A DNA stretch of 47,966 nucleotides, from the NCBI GenBank assembly GCA_036897445.1, contig JAYMTL010000145.1, forward strand, positions 1 through 47,966. The letters are read 5' to 3'. This DNA comes from Pelargonium tetragonum (Eukaryota; Streptophyta; Magnoliopsida; Geraniales; Geraniaceae). Shown in pieces: positions 35,851-47,966 of this stretch. Every line of letters starts with the position of its first letter. Within the stretch, counting starts at the first letter, position 1. Made by a program: the position numbers and the translations under genes. The notes under the pieces were generated by a model, which saw nothing but the letters and a program-made list of their open reading frames with translations, did no database searches and had not been told where the DNA came from.

Positions 35851-38800
35851 CTATTGCCTAGCTTGCTAACTTTAGTTACTAATCGGAAGGTTTACTAAGG
35901 CAATGATCTAAAAGCAAGTACTTCATTTTGAATCGTACAAGAAATTTGACTACACAAAAAGAAAATAGGAAAAAGAGAGCTAGGGATTCTTCGTTCACGA
36001 GAGCTCTTATGAAAGTGAGACACAATTTGAATTTTATAGGGGTCTCTTTCTCGTAATTGAGCAATCTCTATGAGAATTGAGATTCTTGCGTAAGGAAATT
36101 GTATGCCAAAAGAGAATGTTATATACAGTATACAGTTTAGTTGAAAGAGGATATACAAGATTTTTTATCCTGGATTCTTTAGTTAATTAAGAAGAATAAA
36201 TAAGGCCTTAGCAAGATTTAGTTTAGAGTCTTATAGGGAAATCCTATATTGTATATTGCGGATCCTTTTACTTTTACCCTAAATCATAGCGCTTGCTTTT
36301 GCCTTGAAAGTCTTTTCTCTTGTAAAAAGGAATTCCTGAAAAACCGGGCTATCCCTCCCTTAAATTAGACTGTCTTGACCGCTTAGAAACGTGGACTAAA
36401 TTTACTGGAAACTCATGACTTTTGCTTCAATTACTTGCAGCCCATATCCATGTAGGAACTCCCTTAAAAAAAAACTTGTACGAATTACAACAGGTAAATC
36501 CTCTTAAGATAGAAAACAAAGCTTTTAATAACTTCGCAATTGTTTTTTGTATTATTCACGTTGCTACAGGACCCTGGAAAGTGCTAAATACTAAATAAAG
36601 TAACTTCACACTGCCAAGATCTGATAAAAAGCACACCACCACGGGTATATCTCTATTAGTTATACCCAGTATACTACTCAGAAAGCAATACTCCGTAAGT
36701 TTTTTAGACTTCTTTGAGCATGTAAAGTTATGTATGTACCTAATATACTAGAAAACTATGACTTTACTACACAGAAAAAAGTCCGTACTTGTTAAGTAAT
36801 TATTCCAACCCACAACTCCTAGTTACTGGATCCTTTCAATTTTCAGAAGTCTTCAGGACGTTATATTGGATATTCTAAAACTAGCTATAATGCCAGACTT
36901 TTTTTACACTAGGATATGGCAAGAGCCTCCTTATAATAAAGAGGGAGCCTCTCGTAACAAAGTCTTAGGGAAACTTAGCTTTTTAAGAATTGACTTATTA
37001 CTTAAGGAAACCCGCCCTTTTCGGGGGCTAGAGTAGGATTTTGAAAATAACCTATAAAAAGTTCGCGGTCTTAATCATTAATAACTTAAAAGTCACAGGA
37101 TAATATATAATATTAGCTGACCTGGTTCAATCTTAAAAAGTCTTCTACACTTGAGTATAAAGCATAACTAACAAGGGAATTCCTAAACTTGCTTGATTAG
37201 TAAATGCGGACCAGGAGCTTTTACTTTATAATACCAGCTAGGAATTTTTAATTACTTGTTATACTAACCGAAGACTAAGGCTCCTGTTTTGTTTATTGGC
37301 TGCAAGGTGCTCCTATAGATAAGGACACTTCTATTTTTACGTCTCTTCTTGAAAGTGCTCTTATATAAGTCTTCCTTTATTTACAAACCTTTAATAACCA
37401 TTCCTTTGCCAAGCTCCTGGTTATATTTCAGCGTCCTAATTATAGGATCAGATTATAAATTCAAAATGGAGGAATTTAAAGTCTGTTAATTTTTTGGTAT
37501 CTACACCCGAGTCGGATCCAGAGGGTTCTTTGAATCTTTTCTGAGACCTGGGATATATTAAAGCACTCCCTATTTTCTTTATGGGTGCTTTTTATAGGAA
37601 TGCTGGGATAGTAATTATACGATTAAGCTATAATTAGTTGAGTCCGAAGGGAAAGAAATTAGTAGTTAAAAATAGAAATATCTCGATTGAGTCACGAATT
37701 AAAGGCAGGATCAATTTCTACTCTTATTACGAGTTTTTAGATTCTCTAGGTAGAATAAATTCTGTATATTAGTCAATGTCAGTTTAGTACACTTACGTAT
37801 AAGGAGCTGTGTCTTAAAGCAGGTAAACTGCAGAGGTTCCCTTCGAAGGGCTGTAGAAAAGGTCAAGGAATCCAGTATAAAGTGTAGTAGGAATTATATA
37901 TACTTCCTTTTGAATTTTAGGTCTAAGAAAAAGGCATTCTAATCTAATAAGAAATAGGGACACAAAAGAGTTCGATTTTTCTATTTTGGTAAGCCCTGAA
38001 ATGGCTAGGATATGAAATAGAGTTTTTTTTTGATACTTTGAAACCCTACTGTTAAAGAAAGATAGGGCTAACCTCTCCCTTTGCTTAGTTGTGTAATTCA
38101 AAATAGAGAATGTGAGATATCAAGGACCGCTCTTAGGGAGTTACTAAATTAAGAATTATAAACTCTGTAATGTATAAAGAGAAATTTGAAATTAAGGCTA
38201 TTTCCTTGAGTCCCCGGTTAGTAAAAAAGTTTCTTTTTCTACCTTTCCTCCAGCCTGTTATCTACTTAATGGGTAGAGTACCCTATAAGACTGCAAGGGA
38301 TTTCCTTTACTAAACTAAGAGTTATACTTAGGACCGGTCGTAATCTATGTATTTACGTACAAGTGTATCCTATCGGCTATTAGGTTCTAGCTTTCAACTA
38401 AGAGATGTTTCAAACAGGAATATTTAAAATTGCCAAGAGGGTCTGTATCGCGGTCAAAGAAGCTTCGTCAAGTTCAAATTAGAGTCTCTATATTCGTCTC
38501 TGACTGAGTACGTAAATTTCCCTAGCCTTAAAATACTTTTCAGTTTAGATTATGTGCTGTATCAAAAGTATAGTTAAGAAAAATTTGTGTATAGTTTAGT
38601 TGTACTTGCCCTATAAAACCCTTCTGGAAAGCCTTATCTTCGATACCTGTAATACCTCTTAAAAAGACTAGAAAACTGGGAAACAACAAGACTTAACAGT
38701 TTCTATATAAGTTCCTAGACTCGCTTTTTCTAAATAAAAAGACTTTCCTTTTAACTCCCCCTGGGTTATGACCCCTAAATACCTTAAACCTCCTTAACTT

Positions 38801-41800
38801 CAAATTCTGGAACAAAAAAGGGACTCTACAACCAGGATAAAACCCCTGAGCTCTCCCTGAAACCTGCTCTTTAATTCTTAGAACCTCTCAAGGCTGCCAT
38901 ACTTTTTATTCCGTGGATTTCTTAGCTCACAGTTAAAACTAAAAGCACAGAATGAATAAAGGTAATAAAATACCTTAGAACTCTTAATCTTAGTTTAAGA
39001 TTAACCTCAGTTAAGAAAAGTATATAACTTACCACTCGGCCACTAGGAAACTGGATTCTCTACTTATACAAAAAGACTCCCAAAGCTTCAGATTTAACAA
39101 ATATAGGCTTTAGAGCGCTCTTTAAGGAACTCCTTTTATTTAGTGTATGGCTTCCGCAAGTCATTTTTTGTTAAGAAACTCCGCTCGTTTTACATTAGAA
39201 TTCTGATACACTATACTCTGAACTAGATATTGCCTAGGAATAATCAAGACATTACACATCTTCTTTTAGACTTTAGAACCCCTTGTTTACCCTAAAATCT
39301 AAGACTTGAAAACTTGTTCCACTCACTAAGATAGAATTTTCTACAGCCTTGTCTCGTAGTTCGAAACCGGGTAAGGCCTAAAGTAATAAGACTCATAAAA
39401 AAGCCCCTTTTTAGACAGGGGGACTTACTAACTTTTAATTGGATTTTGGGCAAGTAGCTGCAGGGAATACATGAGTTCAAGTCCCGCGGTTCTAGTATAA
39501 GAAAATATCTTATTGCTTGGCTCCCTTTAGCCACCTAGAAAGAGAAGGCCCCAAACCCCTTCTTTTACAGGAGAGGCTTTTATTGTCTGGAGTTCTAATA
39601 TCGGATTCTCTTTGTTTCCCTTTCTAGTAAGCTCCCACCATGCAGCGACTTTGCCAAGCACCTGCCTTACTCAATACAATTAAGGTAGAAGATAAAGAAT
39701 GACCTAGCCAGGGAAAAGACTATAAACTACCAGATAAGAAAGAGAAGACTTGTTAGCTTAAAAACAAGTGAAGAAGAACTAAAAACTAAACTGAGGAATT
39801 CATTTAATTGTTAAAGCATCTACCTACTAGTTGTCACTAAAGGGAATGCGCTTATTTAGTTATTTGTTAGTTGAGGAACTTAAACTTATTTCATAATTTT
39901 TGTGATAGCATTCTATATTAACTAACGCCCGAATTTATAATATAATATAGTCAAAGCTAGATAATAAATAACTTTTAATTCGTTTTGAAGAACCCAATAT
40001 ACGTAGACGAGGAGGCTTAGAGTTTTCCTTTATATTTATTTAAATTCCAAAACCTGCGCAATTCTCAATATACTAAATTTGTTGTAAACTATGAACTACA
40101 GTAAGTTAAGTCAAAACTTACAGGGTCTTTTTTCACATGATACTTCTCATATTAGCACGGCGCCCCTTTCAGTGTTGAACCCTATCAAAACCCTAATTAT
40201 TTAGTACCTCACAAGAGGGGCGGGGATATGAGTACCAAAGGCGGTAGTTGGATTACAACGGGTTTCTTGGAATTGTAGATTACTATATTACTATATATCA
40301 TAAAATTAGATAAAGTCTCATTATAGGTTAGCTAAGTTAGGGCACATTTTGTTCGATTCTAAACTGTGGTTTCTTAGACTCTGTACCACACCAGCCGATC
40401 TTTCTTTAAGAACTTTCTAGACTCATTTTGTATTATTAATATTCTAAAATTCTTTCTGAAACACCCTCTTTATAACTTTATAATATATTAGTTACTCATA
40501 AGCCTTAAAACGGGAATTTCCTACAAATATTACTATCGCTAAAATAGGGACCCTAAAAAAGGAAAACTAAGTAGAAGTTGGTAGAACATTTAACAAATAC
40601 TAGTGCTAAACTGCCCGCGGAATACTTATCAAAGTTCAAGTGTATATGGGAGTAACACTAAAAGTTCTTAAATCCTGTAAATAGAAAGAAGTTTTTGCTT
40701 TCTAAATCTAAAGTTTATGCCAGTAAAGAACACGCTTGAGATTTTCAGTAAGTAGTCTTTTTAATCTGCGCAGCTTCCGGGGTTACCCTGTATCCGGTAG
40801 TAAGATATACGTCTTAACAAGATTTAATTGCTACCCCTTAATTTTCTCTAAAATTCCGTAGTTTTTGCTAGATAGAGCTTAGGAGCAGTGACTTCCTTTC
40901 ATTTTAATAAAGTGAATGCCTTTACAGAATTAAGAAGGTATAGTTTTTATGAATAGCATGTGCCTGAGTCCCGTAATATAAAAATCCCGGGTTGGGTAGA
41001 ATAACTTGTTAAAACAACTCCTGCTAGAACAGTTTGTAAGTTGTACTGTGCTTTGATAAAAGGGTTCCACCCTTATATTATTTATTATTAGACAAAAAGC
41101 TTCTTTTTATTTTAAGTAGGGCCCTGCCTAGTCGGATATCCGTAAAAGTACTCCGGGTTTAACTAGTTTGGCTATTTATTAGGGAGATTTCTCTTTTATT
41201 TTATAAGGATTCTTGCCGCGTTATAGTTAATAATTGGTTTACGTTCCTTACTCATACTAGTTGACCTCTCCTAGATTCTACAAATGTAATCAAGCTCCTT
41301 TATACATATGTATGCCTTCAAATTGAAAATAGATGCATCTGTACTAAGAATACAGAATATAACAAATTCGGTAATAGCACTAAAGAAAACTCCTCTACTT
41401 TAACAGGACATCCATATTAAGAGCTCTGAGACTTAAAAAAACCTTCTTGTATACGGGCCCTCCCTCTTTACAGCTCTTCCTTCTATTTTAGTTCTATCAT
41501 AGGGGATTTCAAACTTATTGTTTAAAAAGCCTTAATCAGAGGAGGATGCTCTTATAATAGGGAATTTTGAGTTTGTAATATCTAGATGAAAAAGGCCCCA
41601 GCTTACTAATATAGGAATTCGAAAGTCCTCTAATATTTATTTAAAATGAATCCTATTTTTTATTACCAGTCAGTACTTAAGAAGGGTTTTATTGGTGTGT
41701 AATATAATCCTAGCGCGAGAATCTCTTTTGTTGTTTCAGAAGTCAAGTCCTAATTGGGTTCGAGTTTTCTCTTGGAATGCTTGTTGTCGGGGTTACCCGT

Positions 41801-44430
41801 TCTAGATTATCCTTAAGTTTTAATGCCTTTTTGTTCTACCAAAAAAGATTTGCTAGTTGGTGATGCCTTTTTCATTTTAATAAATAAGTACTAAAGTGCG
41901 ATCACAAAGTAGATATTCTTTTGGATAGCTGATTACTGAATCTGCTATAAAGAAAGACTCCTCTGGGTTCTAATGAATCGTTATATTCTATACTTCGTCT
42001 TATCGAGCCTACTTCTATTAGCTTCATATGGTTTATGCTCCTTAAAGCGCTTATTTCTTTTTATGTATGACTAAAGGTGCTCCGGGGATACAGGTAAATC
42101 CAGTTATAAGATTCTCTACTTTCTAGTATAGATTGAAATATTTTGTATAAGTTCTTAATTTACTAACCCAAAGTTTTGAGTCTAACACACGAATTTTTAG
42201 TGTTAATCCACGTTTTTGCTAATATATCCTTCAATGTGGAATATAAGTTCCTTATTTCTTTTTGATCTGTGTTTATAGTTAAGCCTTGAGTTTATCCGTA
42301 TAAAGTTAGGGTTGATACTAAGCTAATGGGATATCTAAAAGTTGTAGAATTCTTTGCTTAATTTAAGGGAGTTCTCTAAAAAGAAAAACTTAATTTGTAT
42401 AATTTGTATGTATTGTAGAAGTTCCGGAATCCAAAAAGTTAGTAGAGGTAAAAACAATTGGTTTTTAATCTCTTTATTGACAGGTAATAGGAGTGTACCT
42501 ATCGATACCAGGCAGCAGTTTTTTACTTTTACATGGGTACCTTTCTAAAAAAGTTTCCTCGCGTAGTAATCTAATAAGCTAGAAAAAAGACTATATTAAA
42601 GGGTTTAGATATTTAGATAAGCACTGCGAGTCTAAGGAATTTAGTAACAAATATGGGTATTCTATTAGATTAAAGTCCTATTTTATCATTCAAGTCTTAA
42701 ATGTCATATAATTCTTTCGAAACCTAGCGAAAATTAACAGTCCCTGCCCTTTTAATGCGCAGAAATAAAATACATAAAAAGCTCTCGTGAGCAGGCACTT
42801 AATCGCCGAGCCGCAAGAGAGAACTAGAAAATGAAGTTTTTGTATGGCTAAACTTACATGAAGCTAAATCCGAAACGGAATCTCCATTAAGTCTAGTCTG
42901 TTAAACAAGAGCGAACGAATTCCTAAAGTGTAGTATTAAAACACCGAGCCGAAAGCAAAAATACAGCATAAGGTCTCTAGAGCTTGGCATGAGTAGGCTT
43001 TTACCAGCAATATATTTCGCTTAAGCGTAATACTTTTTAACCGAAAATGCAGTATATACAGTAAAAGGAATGACCCCTTTAAGTAGGTATTATATCGGTA
43101 AAGAGTTCTGTAGTATAGATTTAATTTAATAAAACTAGGTCATACTTTAGCGCCGCTCTACATTCGGCATAAAAATTAGGAAGTAACTTATCCTTAATTT
43201 AGTTCCAGAAAAGGGTTCTATTCTTTCTTAGTGAAAGACGTTCATGAAACCTTCAACATCAAGAAGCTTCTAAAATTAGAAGAAGGAAACTCGTGAGGGG
43301 GCGTGTAGAACCCCTCATGAAGCGGGGTTTATAATGTATTTTTGCCCAAGAAATAGCCGCAGACCCCTAAAAAACTAAGATCTATGCTAAAAAGGTTACA
43401 AAAAAACAACTCCTTAGTTCTTAAAGTGACCCTTATTTTGATTTTAAGTAAGGCGCAAGTGATTGTAGAAGGAAAATCAAAGGTTTCCGTAAAGTTAAAA
43501 TTATCTCGAGCATAAGGAATTTTTTTTTATTTAGCAAGAGGCTTGTTATAAGGGCTACCTATGGAAGAACTAAAGCGACATAATAAAATCCCGGAGTGCA
43601 CAAGCTTAGCTTGCAAAGTTAAGTTTTGGAAACATATTTAAACTATAAACAGCATTAAAGTCAGCTAAGGTACTAACATTTTACTGACTCAATCAAACGC
43701 ATACTATTAGCTTGGTTTTAATATAGCTCTTGACAGTGCTTAAACCTACCTGGCCTTATAAAGGGATGCTCCACTCTATATCAGACATAGCTTTTTGATT
43801 TGTTCACTTTATCTTTTTATATTGCAGTTAAATATTTAGTTTGACCCCTCCCTGCCTTAATAAAAAGTACAAACCCTGTGCAGAGTTCCAAAATATCTCT
43901 TGCTACAATAACCGTAACTTTAGGAGTAGCACGATTTCTTTATAGTGATTTTGATTCTCTCTGAGTTTGCGGATCCCTTACACTAAAATAAAGAATTAGG
44001 AAAACTTCTTTGAAAACTAACAGGATAATGGCATAACAGCAGGAAGGCTTAGATATGAAATTTCTTTTTATCTATATAGTATCGAGCTAAGGTTACCTTT
44101 AAAATTTGCAATATCCCTATATTAGTATCCTAAAAATTATATCCTCTTCGCTTTTGACTTGTTCTTAAATATACAAGAATTCTCCGGAAAACTTTGATTT
44201 TAGTGACGCGGGATCTACTCTCCTACTAAAAAACTAAAAACTCTTTCAAGTAAAGAAATAACAAGCGCTTACATTTTATGAAAAGCGTACCACTACTTTT
44301 GTTACTTATTACCAAGCCCTTATTAACCAACATCTAGAGCGGATAGTATGAAATCCCCCTATATAAATCAAAGTAGGCAAAGCAAAGAACCTATTTAATA
44401 GATTGAAACCCCTTTTTACAATTCCTGGAC
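35851..44430. other. Gene-free AT-rich background, fifth block
   Basis: The longest open frames are 95 codons (37814-38101, minus) and 87 codons (35895-36158, minus, overlapping another of 61 codons in a different frame). None has a recognisable domain. A T-arm-like string at 39471-39487 (GAGTTCAAGTCCCGCGG) lacks a cloverleaf. No copy of the LTR-like family and no other repeat was found in these 8.6 kb. Confidence 0.6.
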
Positions 44431-44439
44431 CTAGAAAAA

Positions 44440-44562
44440 AAATAAAAAAGAAGTTAAGACTAAAGTTAAGTAATTAACATAAATCAGTCATAAGAAAGAG
44501 TCAATAGGCTTTTATAATATTAAGAAGAAGTAAGAAGTCAAGACAAGGGCATATGGGTCTTA
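44440..44562 (+). mobile_element. Lys-rich purine tract before LTR-like copy (fossil)
   Basis: From GAAGTTAAGACTAAAGTTAAG at 44450 to AAGAAGAAGTAAGAAGTCAA at 44522 the plus strand is purine-rich and would code mainly Lys, Ser and Val in part. It leads into the LTR-like start at 44563 just as in the 20425-20480 tract. It is probably the decayed end of the element's coding region. Confidence 0.35.
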
Positions 44563-44790
44563 TGTTGTAAGTAAGTGTATTTCTAATAACCTATAACAAT
44601 AACCTCCCTCCTTTACACTGTAGTCGGGAATAGTAATGTATGATTAATCTTACTAGGTTTGTATCTTCATTATAGTAATAACTGCGGAGTACTAAGAGGT
44701 ATATGCCTATAATACTAACTACTATTTTTATATACCTAAACTCTATTATATAGTAACTAATACTTATAATTATAGAATACTTCCAAAACC
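44563..44790 (+). mobile_element. LTR-like repeat copy, plus strand (fossil)
   Basis: The copy starts near TGTTGTAAGTAAGTG (44563), followed by ATAACAATAACCTCCCTCC at 44592, TAGTCGGGAATAGTAATGTA from 44621, ACTAGGTTTGTA near 44650, and TAGTAATAACTGCGGAGTAC. It is collinear with the copy at 19885-20120, 24 kb away, and with 20262-20425. It is an isolated copy in this part of the window and strongly mutated. Confidence 0.55.
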
Positions 44791-45080
44791 TAATGCTAAT
44801 ACAAGTAACACATCTATTCTTCTACTATTTACTATACTTCCTTTCTCTACAACTTTCGTTCCTAATTCCTAAGTAGGTTCCCCTATTTCACTTAAACGCT
44901 CCCCTACTAAGACTTATATATATTATACCTTTTCTCTATCTCCCTATCTCCCTAAAGCCCCTAGAAAGAGTATACAGGAAGACAAGTAAGTCAATATCAA
45001 ATATTCAATAGAGTAATAAGAAAGAAAGAATAAAGAAAAAGAAGAGAGTCCTAGTATTATGAAATTCTCCTATAAGAAAG
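44791..45080 (+). other. Pyrimidine-rich then purine-rich stretch after the LTR-like copy
   Basis: From about 44810 to 44960 the plus strand is pyrimidine-rich, with two tandem 8-mers TATCTCCC at 44937-44952. From 44975 to 45050 it turns purine-rich (AGAAAGAAAGAATAAAGAAA). The contrast with the background suggests internal sequence of the decayed element rather than random DNA. No open frame of useful length remains. Confidence 0.3.
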
Positions 45081-47966
45081 TAGTTTAGTTAGCTCTTAAC
45101 TTTAGAAAGAGATAAAATTTATATGAAACTTTCTTGTGACCCTAGATTATTAGCTCCTATGTAGGATCAAACTTATACTCCAAAATTGAAATGTTGGAAT
45201 ATCCTATGCTTAGCTATCGGTGTTGCTCCAGCGGAACCCGTACTCTTGAGCCTCCTAAACTAAATACTTGTTCAAAAAAATGGAAATAAATATTTTAACT
45301 TATTCTTTTGTAGAAATTAATTATTAAAGCAAGTTTTGATTCATTTTTTTAGGATTTCCCTATATCTAATTACGAGTCTTTTACCGCACGAAGAGAATAA
45401 GCAGCTAGTCGGCCATAACACCGAAGAGGTTAAATATAAAGCAGGAGTTATTACTAAAGCGCGGAGATACCCGAAATCTTGTCTATGCCTTTAAAATAGT
45501 CTCAAAGTTTCAAGAGGGGTTCCCCTTATCTTGTATACAAAGCGTTACTGCCTTACAAGGTTTTGCCGCCCTAAGCCCTCCCGAATCCGTATAGAAAATT
45601 TTGGTCTAAAGGAGATTTTTAGGGGAGTCCCTATTCTTTTAACGTTAGAGTACAGACTTCTACATAGAAATTCTACCTTATACGGAACCCCTTTTCTTTC
45701 AATTTAACCCCTATTTTTCTTTTTCAAGTTATAAATCTAGATTCTCGTGTAGCGTCTTAGTCTTATTCTGATGGGATATATCTCTATTTGATTTTGAGGA
45801 AACCCCGCGAGTACAAAGTACCCCTTGTCATAAAAGAAGACTTCGTACTTTCTCTTCAATCTAGATACAACTGCTTCTGAACTCGTGCGGAGTCTATAGG
45901 TAAACAAAAAAAAACCTTAGCACTGCTTGATTGAATGGGTCTTACTTGCTTTTCTTTTTTTAAGAAGTCAGAACCTCCCTATACTACTAAAAAACTTTAT
46001 ACTAGCATAAAATATAAGAGCTTTTAGTTAATATAAGTTATGAGGACTTACCTTCCTCTCACCACCCCCTTAGACCCCACTGCTGAAGTGCTGCGAATTT
46101 CTTAGTTTTAAACTAGACTCCCAGAAATTTTCTATATAGAAATCTTTCTTATTATTAAGACCATATAAGAAGTGGGGTTGTATATTATATACTGCGAATT
46201 TAGCTACTCCGCCGCCTTGTTTCGTCCTCTTAACTTAGCATAAGGAAAAGGGAGCCCCTTTTTGGGTATATATAGGCTTTAGTTTGAACCTTTTTTTAAG
46301 ATAAACTTTGGGTATCGGTTAAATTATATAACGGCACTTTTGGTACTACTTTTTAAGGGGACTTGCTTCTTATTATTTCAGCGGGGGGCTTTCGATTCGT
46401 AAAGTAAACTAGTTTTGACCAAGAAGACTCTATTTACTTGAGCTAGGAAACGGCGGGGACTCTTATAAAAAAAACAAAGGCATCAAATTCTATTTCATAA
46501 AAGTACCCTTTATTAACCCTTTGTTGGAAAGTCTTTTTTAATCTGACTCTTTTAGGAAGTTTATTAGAGTTACTGTCTTTACAGTTATAGGATTGGACCA
46601 AGGCTAAGGCCTACCTGAAATTGTACTGCATTTCTTGTTTCGATTTGAGCTCCTGTATTTCCTAAAACTGACAGTTAGCTGAACAAAAACTAAGGACGGA
46701 TCCAGATACTCCGGGCTCTCTAGGGCTAGTGTGGACTTTCTTCCTCTTATACCTATCGATACAAAGGGATCCCTTCCACGACGAGGTCTTACATTCCTCC
46801 TCTTCTTCCCGGTAAACAGGTCTTACTTTGAAGCGAAACAAGGCTCCTAGTCATCCTTTTGGAATTACACTCTGACACTCTAAATAAAGTAAAGCAATTC
46901 CTTTCCATTGAAAGGATTCAGGACACCGCCAATAGGTTGATAGTAACTTAATGAATATTATGAATATTCTATCTAACTAATGTCTTGATTATTCCTAGCC
47001 AACCCAGTCCGGAATAGAGTGTGAGTGTATCAGAATTGTAGCTGGGACTTTTACAAGCAAGTATAGTTTCAGGGATAATAAAATATAGGAAATCGAACTT
47101 CATTAAAAGAGGTAAATAAAAAAGGCACCTTACAAGTACCCCTAACTCACGTTTCTACTTAAAAAGCTTTCAAAAAGCGGAGGAAATTGGGTAGATTTTT
47201 TTTTCTGCAGGTAACAAATGTTTTGACTTTTCATTTCGGGGGCCCCCTTTCCGTTGCTTTGTTGTGAAAGCTCCAGTATTAAAGGGTATAAGTTGACTTT
47301 TAAATACTCGTTATTTTTGGACTACTACCGGACTTCTTTTCTTTAGTAATGCCTTAAAAAGAGTTCATGCAAGGTAATCCTAAAGTGGGCTGACTAAGGC
47401 TTAAGTTAAAAGTAACTTTTTTGTTTGCCCTAAAATTTTTACTATGCTAGTAGTTTTTGACTTTGAACAAAGTGGGTTTCTATAAAAAAATAGGATTGTA
47501 AAGGAATTTCGGATAATTTTTAGCACAGCCTTTTTATGGAGTTTATCCTCTCCAATTCTAAAGGAACGGGTTTTCTGTGGTTGGTTAAAGATACTAAGGG
47601 TCTTTTTTTGCTAGATTAATCGCCAAGGTATTCTAAGTAAAAAGTACAAATCGAATATAAGGATAGAGACTGCGGGGCTGTTGACTTTATATAATTTTAG
47701 TAACCCAAACCTGTTTCGAGTGTCTTATAATGCGAATTCATTGTTACTTATTACACAGAGGAAGAAATCTCCTACTAAGAAACTTTCTCTTGTTCGCTTT
47801 AAACTAACAACAAAGAGGATTTCTTTAGAATCTTTGTTGATAGAGAACTCCTTGCTTACCTATCCCTTAGATACATTGCCCCTTTTTAAGACTTAACTTA
47901 TAAAGTGGAATTAGAAAAACCCCGTGCCTTTTTTAAAATGGAACCTCTTTGACTTGCCTTAAAATA
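45081..47966. other. Gene-free AT-rich background, right end
   Basis: The longest open frame is 71 codons (47681-47896, plus, non-ATG start). It is rich in Lys, Leu and Ser and shows no domain. No repeats, RNA genes or regulatory motifs were recognised. The window ends inside this block, so it probably continues. Confidence 0.6.

Noticed and set aside
35879-36158. Two overlapping minus-strand frames of 61 and 87 codons
   Set aside because: Overlap in different frames with no domain in either, typical of chance open frames beside a repeat island.
37814-38101. 95-codon minus-strand open frame
   Set aside because: No recognisable motif or start context. Length is within chance expectation for the base composition.
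39430-39500. GAGTTCAAGTCCCGCGG, resembling a tRNA 3' half
   Set aside because: No D-arm or acceptor pairing. About five such T-loop strings are expected by chance in the window.

Overview
No gene can be supported in this 48 kb window. The longest open frame is 113 codons, and that length is close to what chance gives at this base composition. I found no recognisable protein domain, rRNA core, foldable tRNA, CRISPR array, telomere repeat or origin. By sampling lines by hand, G+C is in the mid-30s percent. TpA is commoner than ApT, CpA and TpG are scarcer than ApC and GpT, and CpG is not depleted. That combination is the footprint of repeat-induced point mutation (RIP). The best reading is a repeat-derived, AT-rich, gene-free block of a filamentous ascomycete (Pezizomycotina), such as an AT-isochore, a subtelomeric block or a centromere-like block. 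This assignment is an inference from composition and repeat content only. A non-coding stretch of an expanded organelle genome is the main alternative.

The block is a mosaic. Most of it (about 1-5900, 7350-19700, 20560-22900, 24100-35440, 35850-44430 and 45090-47966) is an even background in which I see no repeats, genes or conserved motifs. Set into it are five islands with a different texture and a stronger RIP-like signature: about 5930-7345, 19700-20560, 22900-24080, 35440-35850 and 44440-45080.

Four of the islands share one dispersed repeat family, found by aligning the sequence with itself by eye. Its copies carry, in order, a TGT-type start next to a purine-rich and often Lys/Ser-coding tract; a block like TTAACCTCC..AGTCGGTAA; a block like CTAAGG..CTCCCTAACGATAAG; and, in several copies, AGGTAATRTAATTA. 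I count nine copies, five on the plus strand and four on the minus strand. They look like decayed long terminal repeats (LTRs), with short remains of retroelement coding sequence beside some of them. The copy at 23892-24074 is the least altered. The island at 35440-35850 may hold a second LTR family, with TGTT...AACA ends, a TATA tract and a dyad at its right edge.

Nothing here looks expressed or works together as a system. The interest lies in the repeat family, its clustering, the difference in mutation load between islands and background, and the unexplained origin of the background.
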